Source of the DNA: JBFHKO01 sp041595355
GTDB taxonomy: Bacteria > Pseudomonadota > Gammaproteobacteria > Enterobacterales > Aeromonadaceae
Assembly (NCBI GenBank): GCA_041595355.1
Contig: JBFHKO010000062.1
Location: 1 to 12,260, forward strand
Direction: 5' to 3'
DNA: 12,260 bases
Shown: one piece after another, positions 6,696-12,260 of the stretch
How positions within the stretch are numbered: position 1 is the stretch's first letter
Layout of the letters: every line of letters starts with the position of its first letter
Notes under the pieces: generated by a model
Database searches by the model: none
What the model saw: the letters and a program-made list of their open reading frames with translations, nothing else
What the model was told of the DNA's origin: nothing
Translations under genes and position numbers: made by a program

Positions 6696-7210
6696 GCCCC
6701 ACCCCCCGCCAGCAAGCGGGCGATATGCGCCTCGGCCCGCCGCACCTTGGCCTCGGTGGCCACCCGATCATCCAGCACATGCAGGCGCAGACAGGTGCCG
6801 GAAAGATCCACGACCAGGGTACCGGGTTGCAGACTGAGGGTATTGACCAGCAGCACCTGCCCCATGCCCGGCGGCAACCGCAGCCGGATATCCAGCAGCG
6901 CTGGCCGTAACGCGGATCGCGGGCTCAAGGCCAGATGCGCCACCTGCAGGCCGCCGCGCACGGATTCGACAAAGAAGAAGAGCCCATAGGTCAGCAGGCC
7001 GCGGGGCGAGAAGCGCAACTGCCCGGCAGGCAGCAGCCGCAGGCTGAGCCACAGCGCCAGCAGCACAGAAGGCAGGCCGATGTACCAGCTGGCGCTCCAG
7101 TCACCGCTCAATAGCCACCACAAGGCGGCCAGAAACAGAACGCGCCAGAGCAGCGCACCAGCCCGCCGGGCCGATAAGATACACAGAGTCAACCAAGCGT
7201 GATGTCCCAT
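6692..7210 (-). CDS. mrpE: Mrp antiporter subunit E
   Basis: This 172-residue protein is the first gene of the operon. Two or three TM helices lie in the N-terminal half (about 20-60 and 71-90), followed by a cytosolic domain with NTLSLQPGTLVVDL (123-136), the MrpE/PhaE/MnhE (PF01899) signature usually seen as SLTPGT. ATG at 7210 was chosen because GAGGAGG lies 6 bases upstream; a TTG six codons earlier is in frame but has no ribosome site. MrpE is needed for full activity and assembly but is not one of the pumping subunits. Only this gene in the operon has an upstream noncoding gap, so the operon promoter should lie in 7211-7458, although I cannot point to clear boxes. Confidence 0.93.
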   Translation of the reverse strand: MGHHAWLTLCILSARRAGALLWRVLFLAALWWLLSGDWSASWYIGLPSVLLALWLSLRLLPAGQLRFSPRGLLTYGLFFFVESVRGGLQVAHLALSPRSALRPALLDIRLRLPPGMGQVLLVNTLSLQPGTLVVDLSGTCLRLHVLDDRVATEAKVRRAEAHIARLLAGGGA

Positions 7211-7458
7211 GGAAAACCTCCTCGACAAAGCATAGCCGTTACGCGCCGGAACAAGGCTGCGCGCCGCCCTCCAGAACGTGGCGCATCAGTGGCATGGAGA
7301 CAAAATTCGCCAATAGGGTAAGCTTTTCTTGTTCACGGGTGGCATGGCCACTGCCGGTCGACGACGACCAGGCCTCCCGGATCTGAAGGCCAAGACAGAG
7401 CCCGACGTCCAGACACTGGGCGCCGACAACCTGAAACGACGATGAGGTAGCGATCAGC
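7211..7458. other. Divergent intergenic region, mrpE / nagA
   Basis: This 248-base gap must hold promoters for both the Mrp operon (leftward) and nagA (rightward). An AT-richer island at about 7294-7332 (ACAAAATTCGCC...AAGCTTTTCTTG) is the only plausible control zone, and AATTCGC resembles half of a NagC-type operator, but I see no complete operator and no convincing -35/-10 pair. A small hairpin, GTGGC-atg-GCCAC, is at 7339-7351. A minus-strand frame of 73 codons spans 7239-7460; it is discussed as a doubtful ORF and not called. Confidence 0.35.
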
Positions 7459-8610
7459 ATGCATGCCCTGACGAACTGTATCCTTTACACCGGCCGGGAG
7501 ATCCTGCAGCGGCACGCCCTGCTCATCAGGGGGGAATGCATCGAGGGGATCTATGCCGAGAATGACTTGCCGGCCGGACTGGCGCGCATCGATCTGCAGG
7601 GCGCCAACCTGAGCGCCGGCTTCATCGATCTGCAGCTCAATGGCTGTGGTGGCGTCATGTTCAACCAGAGCCCCACGCGCCAAACCCTGGCCGCCATGCA
7701 GGCAACCAATCTGAAATCCGGCACCACCAGCTTTCTGCCCACCCTGATCACCGCCTCCGACGACGAGATGCGGGCAGCCGTCGAGGCGGTAAAAACCTAC
7801 ATGCAGGCCACGCCCAACGAAGTGCTGGGGCTGCATCTGGAGGGGCCCTATATCAACCCCGAGCGCAAGGGCATACACCCCGGTGAACAGATCCGCCGGC
7901 CCGCTGGAGCCATGATCGACGACCTGTGCCGACAAGCCCCCTGGCTGCGCAAGCTGACGCTGGCGCCGGAGTGCAACCGCCCCGAGGACATTCGTCGTCT
8001 GAGCGAGGCCGGCATACTGGTTGCCATCGGCCACACTGGCGCCAACTACGATCAGGCGATGGCCGGCTTCGATGCCGGCATCCGCTTTGCCACCCACCTT
8101 TACAACGCCATGACACCGACCCTGAACGGCCGCGAGCCCGGCGTGGTGGGCGCCATCTATGATCGGGACGACATCCATGCCGGCGTGATAGTGGACGGCT
8201 TCCATGTGCACTGGGCCAATGTGCGCCTCGCCCACCGGGTGCTGGGCAAGCGACTCTGCCTGGTGACCGACGCGGTGGCCGCCGCGGGCGCAGGAAGGGA
8301 CCTTGATCACTTCGACTTTTGCGGTGCCACCGTCTACTACCGCGATGGCAAGTGCATCGATGCCAATGGTACGCTCGGCGGCTCGGCGCTCACCATGATG
8401 GAGGGCGTTGCCAACCTGGTGCGTCATGTCGGCCTGCCGCTGGATGAGGCGCTGCGCATGGCTTCACTCTATCCTGCCACCGCCATCGGTGTCGAAGCAC
8501 GCCTCGGCAGCATAGCGCCGGGCAAGACCGCCAACCTGACGATATTCGATGCCGACTACCGGGTGCGCGCCACCCTGGTCAACGGGCAACTCAGCGAACC
8601 GGCTTCTTGA
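7459..8610 (+). CDS. nagA: N-acetylglucosamine-6-phosphate deacetylase
   Basis: This 383-residue cytosolic enzyme converts GlcNAc-6-phosphate to glucosamine-6-phosphate and acetate in amino-sugar use and cell-wall recycling. It is an amidohydrolase (TIM barrel plus small beta domain) of normal family length. Visible residues are IDLQLNGCGG with Q59, where many amidohydrolases have His, as in E. coli NagA; E128 in LHLEGP; H192 in AIGHT; H213 in THLYNAM; and the catalytic D271 in LVTDA. The E/H/H set is the single-metal site of enterobacterial NagA. The start at 7459 aligns with the usual NagA N-terminus (M-x-A-L-T-N); GAGG at 7444-7447 is a rather distant ribosome site. No nagB, nagC or transporter is adjacent, so this is an isolated nagA. 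It faces away from the Mrp operon and converges on trxC with a 27-bp gap. Confidence 0.95.
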   Translation: MHALTNCILYTGREILQRHALLIRGECIEGIYAENDLPAGLARIDLQGANLSAGFIDLQLNGCGGVMFNQSPTRQTLAAMQATNLKSGTTSFLPTLITASDDEMRAAVEAVKTYMQATPNEVLGLHLEGPYINPERKGIHPGEQIRRPAGAMIDDLCRQAPWLRKLTLAPECNRPEDIRRLSEAGILVAIGHTGANYDQAMAGFDAGIRFATHLYNAMTPTLNGREPGVVGAIYDRDDIHAGVIVDGFHVHWANVRLAHRVLGKRLCLVTDAVAAAGAGRDLDHFDFCGATVYYRDGKCIDANGTLGGSALTMMEGVANLVRHVGLPLDEALRMASLYPATAIGVEARLGSIAPGKTANLTIFDADYRVRATLVNGQLSEPAS

Positions 8611-8637
8611 CGGACGTTGCCCGCACGCCTGGCCGTC

Positions 8638-9072
8638 TCAGGGCTGACTGCGCACCCAGCGGACCATCTCCTGGGCCGACAGGGCGCCCGCCTGACGCGC
8701 CACCTCCAGGCCGCGCCGGAAGAGTAGCAGCGTAGGAATGCTGCGGATCCCATAGCGGCTGCCCAACTCAAAGTCGGCTTCGGTGTTCACCTTGACCAGC
8801 CGCACCGCCGGCTCCAGCAGCGCCGCCGCCTGAGCGAACTGGGGCGCCATCATCTTGCAGGGGCCACACCAGGGAGCCCAGAAGTCCACCAGCACCGGAA
8901 TGTCGTTACGTCCGATGTGCTTGTCGAAGCGCACGCCACCCAGCTCCAGCGGCTGACCGGCGAACAGCGGCCAGCGGCATTTGCCGCAGTTGGGCGCCCC
9001 TTCAAGGCGGGCAGCAGGTACCCGGTTGACGACATCGCAGTGGGGACAGACCAGATGTAGCGCATCACTCAT
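8638..9072 (-). CDS. trxC: Thioredoxin 2 with N-terminal zinc ribbon
   Basis: This 144-residue cytosolic disulfide reductase has two parts. The N-terminal zinc ribbon uses CPHC (9-12) and CGKC (29-32). The thioredoxin fold has the active site WCGPC (68-72, Cys69/Cys72), the DFWAPW lead-in, KVNTEAD (94-100), and the cis-Pro P113 in RSIPT. TrxC proteins are stress-induced, and release of zinc on oxidation tunes their activity. The ATG at 9072 was chosen: AGAGGG sits 7 bases before it, whereas the ATG 8 codons upstream has no ribosome site. The gene follows the M48 protease gene by 37 bases on the same strand and is probably the last gene of the cbpA operon, linking oxidative and folding stress. 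Confidence 0.95.
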   Translation of the reverse strand: MSDALHLVCPHCDVVNRVPAARLEGAPNCGKCRWPLFAGQPLELGGVRFDKHIGRNDIPVLVDFWAPWCGPCKMMAPQFAQAAALLEPAVRLVKVNTEADFELGSRYGIRSIPTLLLFRRGLEVARQAGALSAQEMVRWVRSQP

Positions 9073-9109
9073 GACAGCACCCTCTTTGGTTTTCATACGA
9101 AGCTAAATG

Positions 9110-10063
9110 TTAGTGCCACAGACCCCCGATGCGCCAGCGCGGTGTGCGCCGCACGGGGGCGGAAGCAAAGCCTTGCGGGGGGATCACCACCTCGGGCCCG
9201 CAGCGCGGCATCGGCTCTGACACCTGCAGGGCCAGCAGGCGGCGGATACGTTCTTTTGTGTCCGGGTGGGTCCGCAACCAGGAGGGTTCGGGATTGCCCC
9301 AGCCGGGCATCAGCAGCCAACGCCAGGAGCGACTGGCCTGCTCGATACGCGCCAGCGCCGAGGCCAGCCCTTCGGGGTCACCGGTCAATCCGGCCGCCAT
9401 CAGGTCGGCGTCGAATTCACGCACCCGCGACAATCCCAGCTGCGCCAGCAGGGCGAAATGGGGAGCCAGGATCAGCAGCAGCAGCCCGAACCCGTTCACT
9501 TCGCCATCCCCGAACAGCATCCAGGGCAACATCAGCAGGAACAGCAGCTGCCCCAGCATGGCAAACAGGCTGGTGAGCCGGCTGACATAATCCGCCAACC
9601 CCATGACCCGCAGATCGCCATGGGCGATATGGGCGGTCTCATGGGCCAGCACCCCCGCCAGCTCCCGAAGCGTGAGCCTGCGCAGCATGCCGTCGGTAAG
9701 CGCGATGGCACAGCGCTGCCGACCACCCACGGCAAAGGCATTGACCATCGGACTGGGCACATAGTGGGGAATGGGTATGACCGGCAAGTCGGCGCGTTCG
9801 GCGATCTGGCGCAGCAGCAGCCACAATTGGGGCGCGACCTCAGGCGCTATGGGACGGGCACGATAGAGCCGCAGGGTGAGCAGCGAGGCGGCCGCCGGTT
9901 CCAGCAGCAGGGCAAGAACGGTGCCGAACAGCGCCATGTACAGCCCCATCTCGCCCAGCAACAAGCCGCCGGCCAGGGTGGCGATGCCCATCAGCACCAG
10001 CATGAGCAACAGGGTCTGCAGCCGGTTGACCCAGGCGTGATGGCGCCAGGCGCGGGCTCGCAT
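9110..10063 (-). CDS. Membrane M48 metallopeptidase, HtpX-like
   Basis: This 317-residue inner-membrane zinc protease has two N-terminal TM helices (about 15-37 and 39-62), the catalytic HExxH motif as HETAH (141-145), two more hydrophobic helices (about 163-184 and 190-210), and the third zinc ligand E216 in REFDAD. A late HPDTKERIRRL motif (266-276) is typical of the family. HtpX-type proteases degrade misfolded membrane proteins together with FtsH. The ATG at 10063 was chosen: it follows the cbpM stop by only 2 bases (TGAGCATG), so translation is probably coupled, and the protein then begins just before its first TM helix. Longer frames read cbpM out of frame. It differs from classical htpX in its C-terminal extension of about 40 residues after the HPD motif and in sitting inside a cbpA operon, so it may be a second M48 protease and not the canonical heat-shock HtpX. 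Confidence 0.9.
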   Translation of the reverse strand: MRARAWRHHAWVNRLQTLLLMLVLMGIATLAGGLLLGEMGLYMALFGTVLALLLEPAAASLLTLRLYRARPIAPEVAPQLWLLLRQIAERADLPVIPIPHYVPSPMVNAFAVGGRQRCAIALTDGMLRRLTLRELAGVLAHETAHIAHGDLRVMGLADYVSRLTSLFAMLGQLLFLLMLPWMLFGDGEVNGFGLLLLILAPHFALLAQLGLSRVREFDADLMAAGLTGDPEGLASALARIEQASRSWRWLLMPGWGNPEPSWLRTHPDTKERIRRLLALQVSEPMPRCGPEVVIPPQGFASAPVRRTPRWRIGGLWH

Positions 10064-10065
10064 GC

Positions 10066-10374
10066 TCAGCTCAAGCCCGCATGGCGCAGCCGTGCCCGCA
10101 GCACGTCCATCTCTTCCAGCAGATCGGCGACCAGGGCCGCGAGTTCGGGCTCGGCGTCGAAATCGCGCTCCAGTTGCCACATGCGCCGGGCACGCCTCAG
10201 GCTGATGCTGGTAAATCGCCAGGTACCGGCCACGCTTTCGATGCTGGGGAAAAGTCCCGCTTCGATATGCCGCAGCAGCCACTGGGGCTCCACCGGACAG
10301 GCGGCCGCCACCTGCTCCAGAGTCAGCCAGGTATCCTCCAGCGGGATGCCGATCACAATGTCGTCGTTATGCAT
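10066..10374 (-). CDS. cbpM: Chaperone modulator CbpM
   Basis: This 102-residue protein has a MerR-like winged-helix half (about 17-65, with LTLEQVAAAC and the GLFP turn) and a long C-terminal charged helix (about 66-98). In E. coli CbpM binds the J domain of CbpA and blocks its co-chaperone activity and DNA binding. The start at 10374 has GGGGGTGA a few bases upstream and lies 3 bases after the cbpA stop. Length and position directly after cbpA match the family. The helix is rich in Glu/Arg and probably forms the dimer or J-domain contact. Confidence 0.92.
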   Translation of the reverse strand: MHNDDIVIGIPLEDTWLTLEQVAAACPVEPQWLLRHIEAGLFPSIESVAGTWRFTSISLRRARRMWQLERDFDAEPELAALVADLLEEMDVLRARLRHAGLS

Positions 10375-10377
10375 GGC

Positions 10378-11331
10378 TCACCCCCTTCCCTCGCGGCGCG
10401 GGTCGAAGGCCAGCTCCCGCGCCATGGTTTCATAGAGCTCTCGGGCCTTGGGCGAGCTGGCCGATGGCAGCACCACCTGGATATGGATTAGCAGATCGCC
10501 CGGCGGCACGCTCGGAATGCCCTTGCCGCGCACCCGCAACTGCTGACCAGCCTGGCTGCCTGCCGGTATCCGCACCTTGAGGCTCTTGGCCGGCAGCGCC
10601 ACCTCCACCACTGCGCCCAGGGCGGCTTCCCAGGGCGTCACCGGCAGGCTCAGGTGCAGATCCCGCCCCGCCGCCTGAAGGCTTGAGTGGGGCTTGAAAT
10701 ACACCTCCAGCAGCAGATCGCCGGCCGCGCCACCGCCGATACCCGGCGCGCCCTGGCCGGCCAGGCGGATAATCTGCCCCTCGTACACCCCCCTTGGGAT
10801 CTTGACGTTGAGGGAACGGGAATGCAGCGCCACCCGGCCCCGGTTGTCCACCTTGGGCACACGCAGTGCGATCTGCCGGGTGGCGCCGGTGAAGGCATCC
10901 TCGATGTCCAGCATGACCCTGGCATGCTGGTCCTCGCCGCGCGCCTCGACATGACCGCCTCGGTTACGAAACCCGCCCGCCCCTGCGCCCATGCGCCCGA
11001 ACAGCTCGGCAAAGAAATCGCTGAACTCCGCGGTCTCGGAGGGCGAGAAGCCCCGATTGGTGAACTCGAAGCCCGCATCCCAGTCCGGCGGCGGACGAAA
11101 CGCCTCGCCTGATTGATGATCCTGACCCAGCCGGTCATAGGCGGCGCGTTTTGCCGGGTCCGAGAGCACGGCGTAGGCCTCGTTCATCTCCTTCATGCGC
11201 GCGTCGGCATCCGGCGCCCTGGAAAGATCCGGATGGTACTGACGCGCGAGCTTGCGGAATGCCTTTTTGATTTCCGCCAGGGATGCACCACGCTCCAGTC
11301 CCAACATTTGATAGTAATCCTTGTACTCCAT
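10378..11331 (-). CDS. cbpA: Curved-DNA-binding J-domain co-chaperone
   Basis: This 317-residue DnaJ-family protein without a zinc-finger domain works with DnaK as a co-chaperone and in E. coli also binds curved DNA in the nucleoid. The J domain occupies about 5-70 and contains the essential HPD triad (H33-P34-D35) in QYHPDLS. A Gly/Phe-rich linker follows (about 84-127, with FSDFFAELFG). Two beta-rich peptide-binding domains (about 134-210 and 220-292) contain VKIPRGVYEGQIIRLAGQG and its repeat VRIPAGSQAGQQLRVRGKG. The ATG at 11331 has a GGGGG ribosome site 7 bases upstream. It is the first gene of the cbpA-cbpM-M48-trxC unit. The leader has inverted repeats that could hide the ribosome site. 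Confidence 0.94.
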   Translation of the reverse strand: MEYKDYYQMLGLERGASLAEIKKAFRKLARQYHPDLSRAPDADARMKEMNEAYAVLSDPAKRAAYDRLGQDHQSGEAFRPPPDWDAGFEFTNRGFSPSETAEFSDFFAELFGRMGAGAGGFRNRGGHVEARGEDQHARVMLDIEDAFTGATRQIALRVPKVDNRGRVALHSRSLNVKIPRGVYEGQIIRLAGQGAPGIGGGAAGDLLLEVYFKPHSSLQAAGRDLHLSLPVTPWEAALGAVVEVALPAKSLKVRIPAGSQAGQQLRVRGKGIPSVPPGDLLIHIQVVLPSASSPKARELYETMARELAFDPRREGRG

Positions 11332-11367
11332 GCAGGATCCCCCTTTACGGGTCAGCCAGGATTCTGC
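11332..11367 (-). promoter_or_regulatory. Hairpin over the cbpA ribosome site (possible RNA thermometer)
   Basis: In the RNA, GCAGAAUCC (11367-11359) can pair with GGAUCCUGC (11340-11332) directly before the AUG, eight pairs with one A-C mismatch. Inside it, CCC (11351-11349) pairs with GGG (11343-11341) around the loop GUAAA. This would bury the GGGGG ribosome site of a heat-shock-type gene. A 7-base bulge (UGGCUGA) sits between the two stems. Pairing was checked by eye only; no free energy was calculated. Confidence 0.35.
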
Positions 11368-11391
11368 TTCAAGAATACGCGCGCGCTGACC
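11350..11391. repeat. Nested inverted repeat upstream of cbpA
   Basis: An outer pair, GGTCAGC (11350-11356) and GCTGACC (11385-11391), is perfect over 7 bases. It encloses an inner pair, ATTCT (11361-11365) and AGAAT (11372-11376). Both pairs use bases also needed by the start-proximal hairpin, so the two folds exclude each other. At the DNA level it could instead be an operator; its core contains CTTGAA on the minus strand. Confidence 0.45.
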
Positions 11392-11396
11392 GGCGT

Positions 11397-11432
11397 GCCC
11401 GGACTATTCGGGCTCACCCCGCCCACCGGGCG
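11397..11432 (-). terminator. Tandem small hairpins after the doxX gene
   Basis: Two perfect 5-bp inverted repeats follow the doxX stop codon: CGCCC-acc-GGGCG (11420-11432) directly after the TGA, and GCCCG-gactatt-CGGGC (11397-11413). They sit where a terminator between doxX and cbpA is expected, but no U-run follows either, so intrinsic termination is uncertain. Confidence 0.3.
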
Positions 11433-11933
11433 TCAGCTTCGCCCGGCCAGCCAATGGTCAAGGGACAGCCGCCCCGGGCCGTTGGCGAGCAGATAGAGCA
11501 GCACCGCCGCCCAGGTGCCATGAGTGGCATAGGCACCGGGGTAGACGAATATCTGGATGACGGCCGTCATGACCAGCAGCGCCAGGGCTGAAAAGCGGGT
11601 GGCAAGGCCAATGAGCAGCAATAACGGAAACAGGTGCTCGGCGAAGGCGGCCAGGTAGGCCGCCAGCTCGGGAGGCAGCAGCGGCAGCCGGTACTCCTCG
11701 CGAAACAGGTAGACCGCAGAATCGGAGAGCCGCGGCCAGCCCAGCTCGACAGGGCCATCGATGAGATTGAGGCTAAAACCCTGGATCTTGGTTTGCCCCG
11801 ACGTCCAGAACACGGCGGCGATGGAAAAGCGCCCCAGCAGCGCGATCAGGCTCTGGGGAATGCGGGCGCAGAGCCCGATAACGGCACGCAGCCAGCCGGC
11901 GCCGGCCATAGGGGGGTCATTGCTCGACGACAT
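11433..11933 (-). CDS. DoxX-family membrane protein
   Basis: This 166-residue four-TM protein of the DoxX family (PF07681) has helices at about 30-50, 88-108, 114-132 and 138-152. The conserved core is seen as FWTSGQTKIQ (42-51), YLFREEYRLPLLPPELAAYL (75-94), AEHLFPLLLLIGLATR (98-113) and IQIFVYP (126-132). Function is not established; relatives are linked to redox or sulfur metabolism, and this subtype typically sits beside DUF692/DUF2063 genes. A strong AAGGAG lies 6 bases before the ATG. The start lies inside the upstream DUF2063 gene (17-base overlap), so the two are co-translated. It is probably the last gene of its operon. Confidence 0.9.
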   Translation of the reverse strand: MSSSNDPPMAGAGWLRAVIGLCARIPQSLIALLGRFSIAAVFWTSGQTKIQGFSLNLIDGPVELGWPRLSDSAVYLFREEYRLPLLPPELAAYLAAFAEHLFPLLLLIGLATRFSALALLVMTAVIQIFVYPGAYATHGTWAAVLLYLLANGPGRLSLDHWLAGRS

Positions 11934-12260
11934 GTGCGTCTCCTTCCGGACAGGTGATGCCGATGATGGCCTGCTCGCGCAGCAGCACGCTCAGGCAGTG
12001 CGTCAGATCGAAGTGATCATCGCCCTGCTGGGCCGCCTGGACCGCCGGCCCCAGGGGCAGCCCGGCCTGTACACCCTCGACAAAGAGGCAGTCTCCAGAG
12101 CCCATACGCAGCACCAGGACCGAGAGACCGCTGCGCAGCAGCCAGGCATTCTCCGCACTGCCGGGGGTCACGCTGGCGATATCGGCATGCCCCTGATGTG
12201 CAGCCCACAAGGAGACGATGGCAAAGGGGGAGCGCAGCACCTGCAGGGTCGGATGCAGCC
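11917..12260 (-). CDS. DUF2063 protein (HvfC/BufC-like), 5' part outside window
   Basis: The frame is open from the right edge to a TGA at 11919-11917 and gives the last 114 residues. The piece begins LHPTLQVLRSPFAIVSLWAAH, matching the second domain of DUF2063 proteins, which follows their N-terminal putative DNA-binding domain; it then shows a beta-rich LLRSGLSVLVLR... section and a helical end (FDLTHCLSVLLREQAI). A GTG at 12240 is in frame but the homologous region continues upstream, so this is a truncation by the window and not the true start. Known relatives (HvfC, BufC) are partners of DUF692 (MNIO) enzymes and bind the RiPP precursor to help its modification. The overlap with doxX supports one operon. 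Confidence 0.8.
   Translation of the reverse strand, partial: LHPTLQVLRSPFAIVSLWAAHQGHADIASVTPGSAENAWLLRSGLSVLVLRMGSGDCLFVEGVQAGLPLGPAVQAAQQGDDHFDLTHCLSVLLREQAIIGITCPEGDAHVVEQ

Noticed and set aside
7333..8427. A 364-codon open frame antisense to nagA
   Set aside because: It lies entirely opposite a convincing nagA with all metal-site residues. Long antisense frames are common in GC-rich genes, and its His/Gly/Val-rich translation shows no domain.
8605..8640. Bidirectional terminator between nagA and trxC (GACGG...CCGTC)
   Set aside because: Only 5 pairs around a 19-base loop and no T-run on either strand.
9110..10282. 390-residue version of the M48 protease
   Set aside because: The extra N-terminal 73 residues are out-of-frame cbpM sequence without a membrane or domain signal; ATG 10063 is coupled to the cbpM stop.
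9266..10435. A 389-codon plus-strand frame across the M48, cbpM and cbpA genes
   Set aside because: It runs opposite three recognisable genes; its Gln/His/Pro-rich composition is that of an antisense shadow.
11344..11376. Sigma-32-like promoter for cbpA: CTTGAA plus CCCGTAAA on the minus strand
   Set aside because: The -35 is a good match, but the -10 fits poorly, the spacer is long (16), and transcription would begin inside the ribosome site, leaving almost no leader.

Overview
This GC-rich window reads as a chromosomal segment of a gammaproteobacterium. The best clues are a NagA with the enteric/Vibrio-type active site (Gln59), a TrxC, a CbpA-CbpM pair, a GDT1-type Mn exporter and a voltage-gated channel with a zinc-ribbon tail. 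An Aeromonadales-like host would fit, but that is a guess from gene style and not a match I could run. There are no insertion sequences, phage genes, tRNAs, rRNAs or CRISPR arrays. Genes are tightly packed, and most lie on the minus strand.

Layout from left to right: (1) the last 48 codons of a plus-strand gene, possibly batD; (2) a plus-strand six-TM voltage-gated K+ channel, convergent with (3) a minus-strand GDT1/UPF0016 cation exporter, whose ~80-nt leader folds on paper into a compact three-helix junction beside its RBS; (4) an eight-gene minus-strand Mrp-type cation/proton antiporter operon in the order mrpE-mrpF-mrpG-DUF4040-mrpB-mrpC-mrpD-mrpD', with every junction overlapping; (5) a ~250-bp gap, then plus-strand nagA, convergent with (6) a minus-strand stress operon cbpA-cbpM-M48 protease-trxC; (7) a short hairpin-rich spacer; (8) a minus-strand DoxX membrane gene overlapped by the 3' part of a DUF2063 gene that runs off the right edge.

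The left half is about ions: K+ conduction, Mn2+/Ca2+ export, and Na+/H+ exchange coupled to membrane potential. The Mrp operon has no long MrpA. Its DUF4040 piece is a separate 85-residue subunit and there are two D-type antiporter subunits, an order resembling the membrane arm of archaeal Mbh complexes. The right half is about protein and redox stress: a J-protein, its modulator, a membrane M48 protease and a zinc-ribbon thioredoxin are probably co-transcribed. The DUF2063-DoxX pair at the right edge is the usual downstream end of HvfABC/bufferin operons, in which a DUF692 (MNIO) enzyme modifies a small Cys-rich copper-binding peptide. Those genes would lie just outside the window.

The least described items here are the two candidate regulatory RNA folds (upstream of the GDT1 gene and upstream of cbpA) and the MrpA-less antiporter arrangement. 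None was tested by folding or database search.
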